Source: Heliocidaris tuberculata (Eukaryota; Echinodermata; Echinoidea; Camarodonta; Echinometridae). From it: DNA of 64,000 nucleotides. Under the pieces are notes generated by a model. It saw nothing but the letters and a program-made list of their open reading frames with translations. It did not search any database and was not told the origin of the DNA. The translations under genes were made by a program, and so were the position numbers. Location: the NCBI GenBank assembly GCA_025618425.1, contig CM046836.1, positions 15,650,135-15,714,134 of the forward strand, given 5' to 3'. Below, piece after piece: positions 23,532 through 38,000 of the stretch (its first letter is position 1; each line of letters opens with the position of its first letter).

Positions 23532-25430
23532 TGTTGTTGCAAAAACAGCAAAGATTCATATGCTTTGAAAATGCCTTGATTTTTCTGGAGCTGATCAAGG
23601 CTTAGAACCCTCAAGGCCAAGGCCAAGGCCAAAGCATGTCAAAGGCCAAGTCATCCAAGTCCAAGGCCAAGGCATTGAAAAAACTGGCCGAGCATCAAGG
23701 CACTATACACTGGTCCCAGTTAAACCCGGTTATATACATATTGTGTAGGAAAATGAGCTTTAATCAGTCATAATCCATTGACATACATGAAAACATCTCT
23801 CCTATACATCAAAAATGTTAGTAAAGTAACATCGGTAAATTGCTTTTTACATATCAAACGTGTGTGTAACAAAAAAAGTATAAATACATGTATTATATGA
23901 AGAATCATTTATTTTTGCGAAAAACCGTCAAAATACATGTATAGGGTAAAACTTACAAAACGCTCAGAATCGGTTCATCCAATGTTTTCTTATGGGCATG
24001 TATATACGTATAATTCAACTTCACTATATAGTGACTCTCAAGCAATTTTTTTTCAATGATATACAGTCATGTATTACCTTTAACATTCCCAACACTCTTA
24101 TTTTTTTGACAACTACCAGAAAAATATCGGCGTTTTTAGCATTTTCAACGAGTTTTGTCCCACTTCTCTTCAACAGTCCCACTTCACTCCTATAACATCA
24201 TGTCCCAGTTCACCAGCCTCGGGGATGTCCCACTTCACCCCGTTCAAGTACTTGCACAAAAACTGAAAAAATAGTGGTGGTTTTAATACCAGTGCAGCCT
24301 AGTATTGATGTTATTTACTATATAGAAATGGAGATCCCGAGGCTACAATGAATATTTTAGAAGTTACAATTAAAGCAAGAGTGCCAAATCCCGATTATTT
24401 TTCCCATTTCAACCCGCCCTCCCCTACCTGGCATAGAATTAATTTGAAAGGGGGGAAGCCATGATTCTGAAGTGTGTCCGAAATACAGAAAGACAGAGCT
24501 CTAACTATAACGGTTAGACCAGGGAGGTGGACCTACGGAGAAATGACCGAATATTTACTTTTGGGCGTTAGCAGAACCTTAATTCTTGAAACGAACTTAT
24601 TTTGATGCATATCCTTAATCAGTTTTAAATCAAGCGATGCTGATGAAGCTGAAAATACAACTTTCTTACACGATGAAAAATCGTCATGGTCATAAGCCTT
24701 TCTCAACTTTAGAAAAGTGAGAAAACAGCAGAAATAATTATTCAGTACAGAACTGGTCAAACGTATATGTGTCATGAGTCGGAGGCTAAGGCCAAGTAAA
24801 ATGATTCCTAGTTTCTCGTCTGGAATTTTTTTTTTTGAAAATGAGTAGGGGGTTCCATGTTATTTTATATTTGTTTATTCAAATTCTACGCATTTTCCCC
24901 GGCTCGTACATGAACTTCAGAGGTTCAAAATAAAATGGAATTGCATATTACATTAATTAAATTTTGTCCAGATGCTCAGCCTTTTATTTATTCCATTTCA
25001 TAACGAAGATATACCAAATAAAAAAATTGAGGCGGGCCGGAAAAAGGAGGGGACGCCGAGAAACTTAACTAGGAATGAATTTTGTTTGGCCTACGTAGAT
25101 TATCGAACCTCCAAAGTCGGAGAAGTTCGAAGATGATTATCACAGAACTCCTTGCCCTTACCCAGGGAAATCCCCGCCTTACATATACCCCTCCCACCCC
25201 CACCCCGCCACACTAACTACGTCTATGCGCAATGTTTTGGGAATTAATTGATGGGAGATATACATTCCATTATTAAGGAGGGGTAGCTGCTAATTAGTAT
25301 CATGAAACAGTATTCATTTTAATGTTTGTTGGTAAATTATTCGTAAATTAATTTTTGAAAAATAAAAAAATAATTACATTTTATGTTTTGACATCAATAC
25401 TTTGAGGTAAATTTCCAGATGATATTTTTA
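23532..25430. other. Intergenic, no gene seen
   Basis: An irregular CAAGGC repeat occurs at about 23605-23700, and GTCCCACTTCAC words repeat near 24160-24240. No frame here looks coding. The 80-residue minus-strand frame at 24533-24775 has no recognisable motif. Confidence 0.5.
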
Positions 25431-25649
25431 TTATGATGTTTGCGTTTCCCTTGTGCGCAATGGACTATTCATGGTAATTGTAAGCCATAGTTGTAAACAC
25501 CGATATCCCCAGGCACTTGCCATGTGCAATATGCCGTATACGCTATAATACCGGCGCCAAAGTTTAGTCGAGCCTGATGAAAATGATGAGAATCGAGATC
25601 GAGACTGGTCATTTCCATCAGGCATCAGTTACGTGTTCGTGTGTATCAG
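25431..25649 (+). promoter_or_regulatory. Candidate DNMT3 first exon and promoter
   Basis: GGCGCCAAA (25553-25561) matches an E2F site read on the minus strand. A GC-richer stretch follows, ending in a strong splice donor CAG|GTAAGA at 25649/25650. Because the first recognised DNMT3 exon begins at an acceptor (29016/29017), an upstream 5' exon must exist, and this is the best candidate I found. It is weak evidence without transcripts. Confidence 0.3.
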
Positions 25650-28245
25650 GTAAGAACAGATCTTAAAAAGGGTAATTTCTTAGAAAGCAAATATTTATAT
25701 TCTTAAACCATATTTTTTTCCGTCAAATGTACCGTACCAGCTATTTAGATCAAGATCAAGTCATGCCAAGTCAATCAATAAAATGAGTTTAACTGTTTTT
25801 CTTCTAAGGATGTTTCCATGTGCCACAAATACACGAAGCTAAGCCCTGTCCTTACCCCGGGCTCCTTACTGCTGCTTCATTGCTTTGTCTATATAGTATT
25901 GGTCATGGAGACTAGGGCTCGAATAGTAGCAGTGTAGATATTTGTTTACTAATCAATATGATGATGATGTCTTGATCGATGATGATAGTGATGCCATGAT
26001 GGTCCGTGGTGATGGTAAGTAATGCTGATATTGATAAGTGATAGCGATGGTTGATGATGGGTACGGTATATGTTGATGAAGATGGTGGTAGGCCTAATCA
26101 TTAATGCCATGGTGATGATGCTCTATTTCTAATTCATCCTTCCTCAATGCTACTTGTACATGTCATCGCCCCTTCCTTTGTCGTGTTTGTGGTGCTCTTA
26201 ATGAATGTGCTAGCTAGGGCCACTCTGGGTCCACTCATGGAACCAACTATGCGGGGCTGTGAGCCTGTGTCAATTTCGGCGGTGGTCACAACCTCTAAGT
26301 TGAAGAGGTAAAAACACCAATATAATCAGCAAAATTTTGAGAAAATACTTCCCTCTACATTTTAGGATGATAGAATATCTGATTTCACACCAGATTTTTC
26401 AATAAAATCTTTATTATCTTGATTTATAAAGTGAAATTTACAGGCTGTTTTTGGCCGGTGATAGCTTGCTCCTATCCAGCACACATATGTGCTAGAGATG
26501 ACCTACTTGCTATGGGAGGCAATTCCTCACGGTATGAAAGTACAGAGTGTGAGGTTATCTCCAGTAAGTTGACAACCTCGCATAAGTGTAAGTGAGCTAG
26601 GTCAGATTATTGTAGAGGTGTTGTCTAGTGAAGAAGTCATTGGACCTGTAGAGTTTTTCCTTGCCCCAAATATAGTTATTGTCAATAAACCGTTCAGTTT
26701 TTTATCAGGATAAATTCATGCATACATGGTGGACGACACCTGTACACAACATAATGTACTACATGTAGGTTTGTGGAAACAAGGTGGGGCCATGCATTCC
26801 CATCACCATGCACTTTTTTGCAAAACAGATTGAAGCTTATAATGCATGGATTTTGTGCCATGTGCATTTTTGCTTACTTTACTTTGAGCATGCACACATT
26901 TAAAAAAAAAATCAGTCATAAGGGCCTGATTTAAATGAGGCTCCACTCATACTTTCCCCTATAGCCTTTCTACAGAGCCTCTTTGAAACAAACAACTGGC
27001 TTGAGGAGACTCGCCTGTTAGTGGCTGACACCACTCTGCCTTGCTGCTCTAGCGAGATCTGAATCAGACTTTCGTTATTTTTTAATTTCCTCTACCATTT
27101 GGTAGATAACTCTATCAGCAGTAGGCCTTTTTATTGATATGCACAAGATGTGGTCAATCAAAAAGCGTAGCTATGTGCACTATGCAGTATTGCACCATTG
27201 ATATGAATTCACAATTCACAATTGCATAACGGTGAAACTGAATGATGATATAATGCATTGGGTATGCGTCAGGAAAGCTGAAAATATTGAGGTTCAAGGA
27301 CTGCTTTACAGGAAGTCGGGATATGATTACAGAAGATTTCAAGTACCGTAGATTTTTTTTTCATTGTGATCAAGTGAACATACTTCTTAAAGGTCTGTCT
27401 ATGGTTTCTGATGCAGGTAGTTTGACTGTACTTCACATCTCTATTGGAGACATTGAGCAGTAAAAAGCAACATGAGACTCCCAAGCAAGCAGGTAATTAT
27501 CAAAACCATAGCTTTACATTAAGCAGTGCCCTGAGTTACCAAAAAGTTCATAATCAATGGAATGGGTAACCAGATGCTCAAAAAGTTATAATTTCTTGTC
27601 TGTGTCAAGTTCACAAACACTGTGACAACATGGTTTGCAGAAAGCGAGTGGAGATGAGCTTACATGAGGAAGAGAAGTCTTCATTTTGACCATACACTTT
27701 CTGTGTTGATAGATCTGATTTGATGAACAAATTTGTTACCTGTCACTTAGGAACAATTCATAATTCCAGCATGCAGCGTTTTTTTTTTTTACCCTTTTCT
27801 AGTCCAAGCTGTTGGTACAGTTTCTACAAAACAAACAGATGTTAAAGTTCATATTTACATTTCAAACATTTGAGCAAGTACATGTACTTTGGCAACAACA
27901 AATATTAAGGTCATTCAATTTCTTTTGCCCAATAGGCAACTTAAATTTAGTTGTTGTTGAGACTTGAATTAAGGAAAGTTCTGGAATGCATGCTCCTCGA
28001 TGAACTGTTTACAGTTCTGTTAAGAAGCCATTTTCCCTGAAGCAGGAATCCTTAATTTGTAGACATTATAATGGATATTTATCAATACTGACTGGATGAT
28101 TAACATATAGTATGAAATCAAATAGATTTTGGCATTGTCCTTGGCAAGTACACCAATTGATCAGATTTTTTGATGCTCATAAGATCTACCATTGACACCT
28201 AGTCAAATACTTTGCAAGAAGTCCATGAGCCTGAATACAGTTTTT
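25650..28245. other. Probable DNMT3 5' intron or intergenic, no gene seen
   Basis: Mostly unique-looking AT-rich sequence, with ATG/GATGAT-rich low-complexity DNA at 25950-26120. No coding exon is supported. Confidence 0.4.
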
Positions 28246-28967
28246 AGCTCATCCGGCCCGAATGGGCAGATGAGCTTATGCCATGGCGAGGCGTCCGTCG
28301 TCCGTCGTCCGTCCGTCCGTCCGTCCTTCGTCCCGTCCGTCCACAATTTCAAAATGCTTCTTTTTTGCCATTTCTTACCCGATTTTAATTCCGTTTGCTT
28401 TATATGATAGCTCTAGGTGGGGGATTCGAAACTTCTACACAGAATTTTGAAACTCATTAAATATGCTAATTTATGCGCATTTTTCGAAAATCGCAAAAAT
28501 CGCTTCTTCATTTATTGACCGATTTTGATTTTTTTTGTTCCATCTGAAAGACTTTCATGAGGTTCATTGAACTTCTACACAGAATTTTGAAATTTTGTCT
28601 AGAAAATTATTTATGCTAATTTATGCGAAATTAATTAAAAATCACGAAAATTGCTTCTTCCTCATTTATTGACCGATTTTGATTTTTTTTGTTCCATCTG
28701 AAAGACTTTCATGAGGTTCATTGAATTTCTTCACAGAATTTTGAATTTTTGTGTAGAAAATTATTTATGCTAATTTATGTGAAATTTATTTTAAAAAATA
28801 AAAAAATTGCTTCTTCCTCATTTATTGACCGATTTTGATTTTTTTTTGTTCCATCTTAAAGACTTTCATGAGGTTCATTGAACTTCTTCACAGAATTTTG
28901 AAATTACAGTCTCAACTCAGTTCAAAGTACAAATTGCGTGAATTTCTTTGCTGGATGCCGGATGAGC
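28246..28967. mobile_element. Inverted-repeat element with internal 146-156-bp tandem repeats
   Basis: It starts AGCTCATCCGGC and ends GCCGGATGAGC. After a (GTCC)n microsatellite come four units that each contain GCTTCTT, then ATTGACCGATTTTGATT, then CTTCACAGAATTTTGAA or CTTCTACACAGAATTTTGAA, spaced 146, 151 and 156 bases apart. The layout matches the element at 45901-46934. Confidence 0.65.
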
Positions 28968-29029
28968 GCCACATCACTGATGTGCTAGTTTTTAAACTTT
29001 GTCTTTACTCTTACAGGTACTGCTGCGGA

Positions 29030-32000
29030 TGTATCCTACTTGGGATATAAGCAAGCAGAAGCGAATGTCAGCTCGCATATCGGTCAAGCATGGACAAGCT
29101 TTTCTTCGTCTTTTGAGGGTAAGATTATGTGTAAATCAAGCTTTCCTGAGAGGAAAAATTCATTTTAGATTTCACATTTTGTAGGCCTAACATCTACCGT
29201 AATATGAAAGTACTCATTCACACCTATCATCGAGCTAATGGATCTTCAGATATAATTTGACCAAACATAAGTGATGGAAATATGAGTTGAAATTATGAAA
29301 TATCATCTTACTGATATCACTGAATTCAATGTGGGAAGGTGATGAAAGAGCGACTGTTTAGGTTATTACATCCAGGTTCCTGACCAGTACCTGACACACT
29401 TATTTATCATACCAAACAGGAAGCAGGCCTTGAGAAAGAAAAGTACTATTGAAATCACTCATATTTATGGACTATTAAACTTGGCCCTTTTCTGTGCTTT
29501 TAAGTGATATACTGTGATAATTTACTTTGTACATCTTTGATTTTTTTTCTCACATAAGTAGTTAGAGTGGTATTTCATATTAATCTCTTATTTCATAACC
29601 TGATTTTTCTAGGTGTGTTCTTACCCCACTTTCCACTCTTGTATTTTCTCTCAGAGGGGATCATCCAAGACCACCACTTCATCGCAGCAAAGATCACCAA
29701 GTGCTACTCGTAGAGGCAAGCATAAGCTATCCCCAAGTGGTGATGATAGAAGCAAGAAGAGGTTGAAGGTAGATACTGATCAGTTAGCCCTTGGAGAGGT
29801 CTCATCGAACATCCCTCTGAAAGGAGAGAATGAAATGGAGGAGCAGCAAGTGCGATTGACAAGAAGTGCAGCAAAACTCCAGGGTAAAGAGAGAGTGTCT
29901 TCCGTGAGCACTTTGAGTTTGCAAAGTGGCACAGAGAGTGGACCCAGCAGCATGGGAGTGGTTCAAAAGCAGCAGATTGTAAACCCAAAATGTTCAGTGG
30001 ATGACAAAGGCATCCTTGAAGATGAAAGTACTGTGTCGTCTTCCTTGGGTCCTCAAAATGAACTATTCCAGGAGAATTTCAAGACATCAGGAGAACAAGC
30101 ATCATTGTCAAGCAGTGAGTCTACTGTCACAAATGACAGAGAATCCGAGGTAACCGTAAATGTCCAGGAGCAGGGGCTTGCCTGGAGACACAAGCGAAAA
30201 TCACTATGCCCAAGAAAGATACTACGTAAGATGGAACCAGACAAGGAAAGTGAAAGTGCACTGGAAAGTTTTTCTCAGCAGGACTGGCTATCACAGGCAG
30301 GAGATGGTACAAGAAGCACATCTACAGATCAAACAAATGCTCCAGAGTCCAGCCAGGAACTAGCAAAAGTTTTGGAACCCAGAGAAGAGATGCTGTCTGG
30401 GTGTATCAAGACAACTCCTGCCAGAATGGAAAGTCCGGCAATGATGCAGCCTGAAGAACAGTCTGGGCAACTGAATTTGCTCCTGGATCAAGACCCCATG
30501 CTTGCAGAAGGAGACTTCTCCTGCAGTTCAGATCAAACTATGGTTCCATCCTCTTCTCAAGGAGACAGAGAAGCTGTCTCTTTTCCTGGACTCCGGTTCC
30601 AGAGCATCCAAGACGACACTAACAAGAACTATGACACACCGGATGCCACAACAGGAAAGTCTTCTTCCTTTATGGGAGAAGGGTTTGCAGATGTAGTGAA
30701 CAGTTCTTTGATTGAGGAAACTGTCCAAGGAGATGACTTGGACAACTTGCTTCCAGGGTTAAATCTGCTGCATGTGGGAAGAGCAGTTGTACAGGGTGTT
30801 CCTCAGAATGAAAAGGAGCGCAGTTCTCATGAAAAGAAAGACAAATCTCAAAAGGTAAAGAAGCACAAGCACAAATCACCTCATAAGAGTAAGAAGGTAT
30901 CTAGTGCAAGACGGTTAGATCTGCAGGAGGTTGGTGACAAAGCAGTCAGCAGAGAAATTTTTCTGGTTGACAAGGAATGCAGTGCAGGAAAAATGGACAA
31001 ACTTGGCAAGAAGAGCAAGAGCAAGGTCAAAGAACAAAAGCAGAAGTCACATCATAAGAGTAAGAAAAAATCTACCTCACCTGGCAAATATCCATCCAGT
31101 GACCAATCATCACCATTGCCCAAGAGTCCTGTTTTTGGACGAATCCTTCCAGTCAGCAATTGGACCAGCATTGACAATCCAGTCATATCACCTTGCCATG
31201 TCCAGCTTGTGGACCACCTAAACAACAACCAGCAACAGATGCTATCTGAAAAAGACAATGATGGAAACACTAGGGTGAAGGAAGATGCCTCTGAGACACC
31301 ACACAAGGTTCATCAAGCTGATCAACCCGCTACCACATCAGAGGGACAGGGCTGTATTGAGGATGAATTTTCAGGCATCCCGATATCTAGACACAATGTT
31401 GATAGTTCCAAGGAACCATTTGGAGCATTGTTCACCCCATTACATTCCATCAACTCTAATGAAAGAGAAGAACCAGCGGGTGAAAGAAGCGATGACAATC
31501 AGCTTTGCAGCCATGCATTGAAAGAACTACACTCACCTTCTAATCAAGCCAATGATCAAAGTAGAGCCATAGAACAGTGTGTGAATGCAAAAGTTTCATC
31601 ACCCCATCCTCTTAAAGGGGAAAAGAGCAATGATCAATCTGTAAGCAGTCCAGATGCAGATGCAGATGGAAAGATGGATATCCCAGTAGTTGAAAAGGAT
31701 GGCAAGAAGAAAATATCAGACAAGGTCAAGAAAAGGCATTCCAGGAAGTCGTTTGAGAACTCTCCACGAGGAGCAGGTGGATGGGAGCAGTCTTTGAGAC
31801 AGCGCCCTCAAAAGGTCATACCATTCCAGGTCAGAAATGCATCCAATACACCAAAGAAAGGAGCAGTGAAGGTTTCGCCAAAAAAGGATACATATAGGAG
31901 ACTGCAGCAGGAAATCCATTCTGAGGTGAGAATACATTATTGCTTTCTAAATGCTGAGTTTTGTACTGCATTATGGTCTTTGATCATAAAAAAGATCAAA

Positions 32001-35000
32001 TTTGTTTCAACAATTTGTTAGTCTTTTTCTGTGAGAACAGTGAACAATAGAAAATGTACTTGTACAGCAAATTAATGATTTTTAAAAAGTATTCTATCGA
32101 TGAGAAATTTACAGAATTTTACAGGTCATGCTGATCATTTGATGTTTTATAAATATTCTGGACATTGAGACAAGCAATTTCAATATGCTGGAACAGTGAT
32201 ATTTAATGCGAGGATAGAAATGATTGATGAAATAGAAGGTTTTATAATTCATTTAGAAGAATTTGGAGTATAAATGTTTAATAAATGTTCTATGATATTT
32301 TCACCAATAAATCATTTAATTATCGGTAACTAACATTATAGGTGATTCCGATGCCAAGAGAGACGTCAAAAGATGGCAGTTCCACCACTGGAGGTGCGGT
32401 AACACCCAGGATGAAGGGATGGAGGAAGAAGACACCAAGAGAAGTTGCCAAGGTGATCTTAATTTTCCATCTGAATGTAACAAGAATTCTAAGTTCAAAG
32501 TGTAATGGGAATTTATACACAGGTATTTTTGAAAATCTATATGATCCACTATAGTGCTAACTTATACATGTACCTCTGTCACCTTGGTTTTAGGATATGA
32601 TTTGATTGTAATTGAGATTAAAGTGTGCCTTCTCTCCATCCATTTTGATAGCCACCCCCTCTAGATATGAAAGGAAACGAGAAAGAGGGAGCAAGTGCAA
32701 GCATGAAGGTCAAGATCAAGCAAGAGGCAGAGAACTATGGGGTAGGCAATGATCTGAGAAGCACAGATGCTGAAAAGAGTTATCACCATGCACAAGTTGA
32801 TTACAATTGTTATACCATTATTACCCATTACTGAAGTCCTTGCCAAAATCCTGGAAACAGTTGTTCTGAAAGTAGCAGTGATGCCTATATCTGAGTTCTA
32901 ACCCTACATTATTACTCATGATACTATTATCAAGCATTACTGGTGTTCCTACAAAATTCTGGAACATTTATGATGAAAGTAGCAGTGATGAACATCTGAA
33001 GTTCTGAATTCCCCCGCAGGAAAATAACTGCTCTTCAGCTTATTTATAAATGATTACAAACACAATATAGAGCTGTAGGAGCAATCATAAAAGGGAATGA
33101 TAACTTCTGTAATGTTGGATCAGGACTGTTCTCCATGAATAAACTGTTGGCACATTTGTGGGAAACATTTGTAGGCAGAATCAGGTGGCATTTCATGAAT
33201 TGCACATCATTTGTACAAAAAAAAATACAAATGATAAATGAAGTCATGACATACCTCTAATTTCATAGAAACAGACATGTTAGTGCATACTCTATATACT
33301 AAACACAAGTACATATTTACTATTAAAAAATCAGTTCATTTCACTTTTCTGTGGAGATTTAAGTCCAGTAGGTCTTTTTGTTATCTAATTGCAACGTTAT
33401 CCTCCCTTTTTTTCTGATTCTTGTTGTTCTCTATAGTCCATCTCTCGCGGTCAGCTGGTGTTTGGCAAGATGAAAGGGTTCTGCTGGTGGCCAGGAAGGA
33501 TTGTCCATCACTATGACCGCAACATCCGCGAACCTCCTCCTCCTCTCACTAGATGGGTGCAGTGGTTTGGAGATGACAAATTCTCACTGGTAAGATTTTA
33601 GATACAGAATTATTGCCAGATATTGCCTTGACTTTGTCTGTGACTTTGTCTGTGACTTTGGCTTTCAATCGTCTTTGACCAGCTATAATGACTTACATTT
33701 TGACTTTTTGCATTCCACAAATCAGATGGGTGCAGTGGTTTGGAGATGACAAGTACTCTCTGGTAAGCTTTTAGAGACAGAATATGTACCATGACTTTGC
33801 ATATGGCTTATCTGACTCCATCTTACTTTTCATGCAATTATGACTTAATTTTGACTTGGCTATTCCATATATCTAATTCTTCGTTCTGGACATCCGGGAA
33901 CTTTCGTTTTGATGGCAGCCGCTGGGTGAAAACAATAGCTTGGCAACGCATAGCAACACATTGATTTTGCACGCATTTTGGTTTTGTGGCAATAATGTTT
34001 TTTTCTTTTCTTCATCAAAATGCCGAAGATTTGATGTGCCATAGGTTGTCACAACCACAATATGATGCAGGGATAATCTCTTTCATTTTGTATTTTTCCT
34101 GATCGTGTTAAATACCGCGAAAGATGGGGAAAATGGGTAAACGCGATCGAAATCGGGAGGAAAAATCCAGATAACAACAAACGCTGGGAAGCAACGGAAT
34201 ACGTTCGGATCATATGTACTTTCTATTTTACCTGTAGATACATGTATCTTCCTTTATGGGTATTTTTATGTTATTTCTGTGTTAAAATGCTGTCCATGAA
34301 CAAAAATTTCTTTTCTGTTTTCTTATTCTATATGAAGCTGAGTCTTGGTCAGATTGCAGGATTTGAAGATTTTCCAGATTACTTCAGTGTGTGCACATTC
34401 CAGAAGCTGTCCCTCTACCAGAAAGCCTGCTATGAAGCTCTGAATGTAAGTTGATGCTGTCTTAAAACAATACATATCGAGGGGTGAGGAGTGATAGTTG
34501 TCTACTAGAATAGTCTCTCACATTAAAACCTTGTAGTGTAGGTGGTTAAAATTGCACACTTTGTGAAGTTGTGGTCAGTACTTCAGCTGCTTCATATCTG
34601 TAGACTGTTTCTTGTAGTTGAACAGTACATACAAACACATTTCTTCATTCAAAATTAGTTGATTTCAATAATTTTTTTCATATTTGTCTTGAAAATGGAA
34701 ACATTTATTTTTCTTAACAAACATATAACTTGAATGGAGATCTGCTTAAATGGTTTTGTGATTGATATAATTATGTAGGTTGCAGCAAAGAGAGCTGGCA
34801 AAGAATTTTCTGTTGCTATGCCGACCCCTCCTGCAGCTCCGGGTACTAGTGTCAAAGAGAGACAGGATTACAAGGCCAAGATGCTGGAGAGGTTCAAAGT
34901 CATGCAAGAATGGGCATTCAACCAGTTCCCTCCACAAGGACCTGATAGTATCCAACCCTCGGAAGGTAGCTGATCCATGCATTTGCACAAATCCAGGAAG

Positions 35001-38000
35001 GCATTTGAAGCCTAAAGTGCTAAAGAGATAACCTGTCTATGATGGGTTTTTTTGAAAAGGCTATTCAACTATTTTCCTTGTAGTTGGTAACAATGATATT
35101 TTGTTTAAATACTAAACTACCCCAGAACAAGTCATGAATGTGAAAATAGTGGACAGAAATTATTTCAAAGTCAAAAAGTTGCCAATTTGAATGGGAAATA
35201 AGGTAATTTTAATCTTGTCAATATCCACGCCACTTCAAAGATTTGGATGTTTATTTCTTTTTAGAATATTCAGGTTTCAAACAATAAGCGTTTGCACAGG
35301 TGGTAGGGGAATTTTTGCTCTATCTCCTCATGCATGTAGCATTTTAAGGACTATGAAACAAAACGTTATTGAGCTGAAACACAAAACTGAAAATTTTCCA
35401 TTTATTAGTTATTACCCACTTGCAACCAAGGCCCTAACGCAATGTCTTTGACGAAATATAGCTAAATGTCGCTAGAGCAAATATAGCCAAATGTCGCTAG
35501 AGCAAATATTGGATGAGTGGTGCCTTTAGAATGCTCTTTAGCCAACACAAAGCCTTGTTTCAATCTTGTTTTGATGGTTTAGGCATTGCCGGATTGCACT
35601 TCAGGGCAATGACAAGTTGCAAGCTACTGAAATCCTTGCATCTGATTGGCTGAGAGCAAATTTGTCCGTAAAAACCACTGACAAGACACTTGATGAAACG
35701 TCCCCCAGAAGGGAAGTTCTGTAGTCAGTTTTAAATGACAGGGTAAAGCTCAGTATTGTATGTCATCATAATATTTGTTCTTAATTTTGGCTTCCTGCAG
35801 AGGACAAGCATACTCCACCGGTTCCTGAATCGCCCCCACCCAGTCCAGTCAGGGAAAGGAAGAGGTCCCCTCTCAAACACGGCAACAGGAATTCTTCTGA
35901 AAAGGAACCATTTGAGGACAAGAGAGGCAAGATATTAAGATAAACTCTGTTGTCCTGTCACTTTTGTTCTGTCACTTTTTTTTTTTTCTCCTGAATTTCA
36001 GTTGTCCAGAAAAAAAGAAGAAGTAAATTACAGGTTTTATGTGTGAAAAACAGTCTAGTTTTAGCTCAGAGGATCTGGGAGAGATAATTTAAATATACTT
36101 TGTTAAAGCAAAAGTGCAGTTAGTGTTTGTCATCGCATGTTTTATGTCATTCTTTAGTAATATAGCATACTGGAAGAAAGCAATTCATAATACATGTATT
36201 GCTATGTTATTTTTTAATTTCAGAGGAAACAATGAAAGGTGTGAGAGCTGGAAAATGGACCATTGAAGGTTAGAAATTACACTGACATTATATAAAATGT
36301 ATCCTATATGACTGTATAAGTGCAGAATTCTTTATGCTCTCAATAATTGATTTATATGAAGAGTTTGTAAATGTGACCTGAAAATTGCATATGTAATCCC
36401 ATGTCTGTTATTCTGAAATATAATGATTGTAATATTGATTTGGATTTAGTGCTAATGGCCTGTATTCTCGAAAGTGGCCTAAGTTAATTGCGCCACTGAT
36501 TTATGGAAGGCCATTCGTCAACCCCTAAGTCTCATATGAATTATTATATTTATGTAACAAAATAAAAAAGAAAAATTATTTTCTGGCATGAAATGAGCAT
36601 CAGAAATCAATGCTACACGTGTAGGTTTTTGTATTTGCATTTATTCCCAGAACTGTGGTGAATTTGTAGGAAGAGGGTGGCATTTGGCTCTCCATAATTC
36701 AAGAGCCTAAATCTACACACTTAGGCAGGGGCTTAAAGTTGGGTGCCTTTCGAGAATACGGGCCAATGTCTGTAACTACTTTCTAAATATCATTACCTCG
36801 GTCATTGCATTCATTCCTGCCCACACACATTGTATCTACCGTCTTTACTTCCTGGAGGGTATTTCTACCACTTAGTCACCATGAGGGAATATGGCAAGTT
36901 CAGTCACAAAGGCTTTTGTCCATCCCACCAGGTCCCCATTTCTTTCCTTGGTTGTAGAGTGGAACATTGTAAATATAGATTATTGTCTGGCCAAAGGACA
37001 TTAGTACAATACTTGGGCTCAAACCCATGACCTACCCATCTTCAGCAAAGCGTTAATACCACTTGACCATAATGCAGAGAAGCTACATATATTTGCATGT
37101 TATTTCACTGTTTTTATTTTGCTTTAGAGATCTGCATTGGATGTGGAGGTACCAGTCCGACTGCCAAGCATCCTCTGTTTGTTGGAGGTCTTTGTGAAGT
37201 CTGCAGGGTGAGCAGTCCAAAAAGAGATGAAAATATGTTAAAGTTATTATATTTGTGCAGTTTCTAAAAATTGCAATTGCCATCTTGCAAAAACAATTAA
37301 ATAGGCTGTTCTTGTATTTGATTCAACTCTTTGTACAACTTGTACATGGGCCTGTCTACAGTAATGGGAAATTTTTGGTATGGCCTGATTAGTAACTGAA
37401 CTGATGGAAGAATTGTGACTGTTGATTACTCTAAGCATTGCAATCCCATCTGGCAGTCTTAAGAGATAGTTGACATAATTTGATAAAGAGAAAATGTTTG
37501 GCTGAAATTTTATAAAAAATTGAAACCCCATGTCCACCCCCTTCAAAGTGTCAAAATTGTTACACAGCAGACATAATAAAACAACAAAACTTCCAGAAGA
37601 ACACATTCCAATTTAGGTTCTTCCCCTCATGATCACAACATTAACTTAACATCTGGTAATGAGACTAGCCATAATGCTATCACATTTTGAAGCAAATTAA
37701 CATATTATCTTCACTATTGAAAATGCGTCTTTCGTTCGTAACAACGTCTGTCCTCGAAATTACGAACGTTATCTATCAATTTTTACTTAAATTTTGTTTC
37801 AAGCATTAACTAATTATTATTCCTTAAGATTGGTATAATTTCACTTTCACAACATGAGATTTCTCTTTCGAGTGAAGGCATGTTGATTTCCAAAAAAAAT
37901 GAGTGAAATAGTTGCAAGCATAATCTGTCTCCGATTAGTTTCGTTCGTAACATAAATTAAACTGATCCGGCTAGCAGCGTGAGGCAAACAAACTGATTCC

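Noticed and set aside
24533..24775. 80-residue minus-strand frame considered as a retrotransposon piece
   Set aside because: The LRKAYDHDDFSS segment has only a superficial likeness to reverse transcriptase, with no neighbouring motifs.
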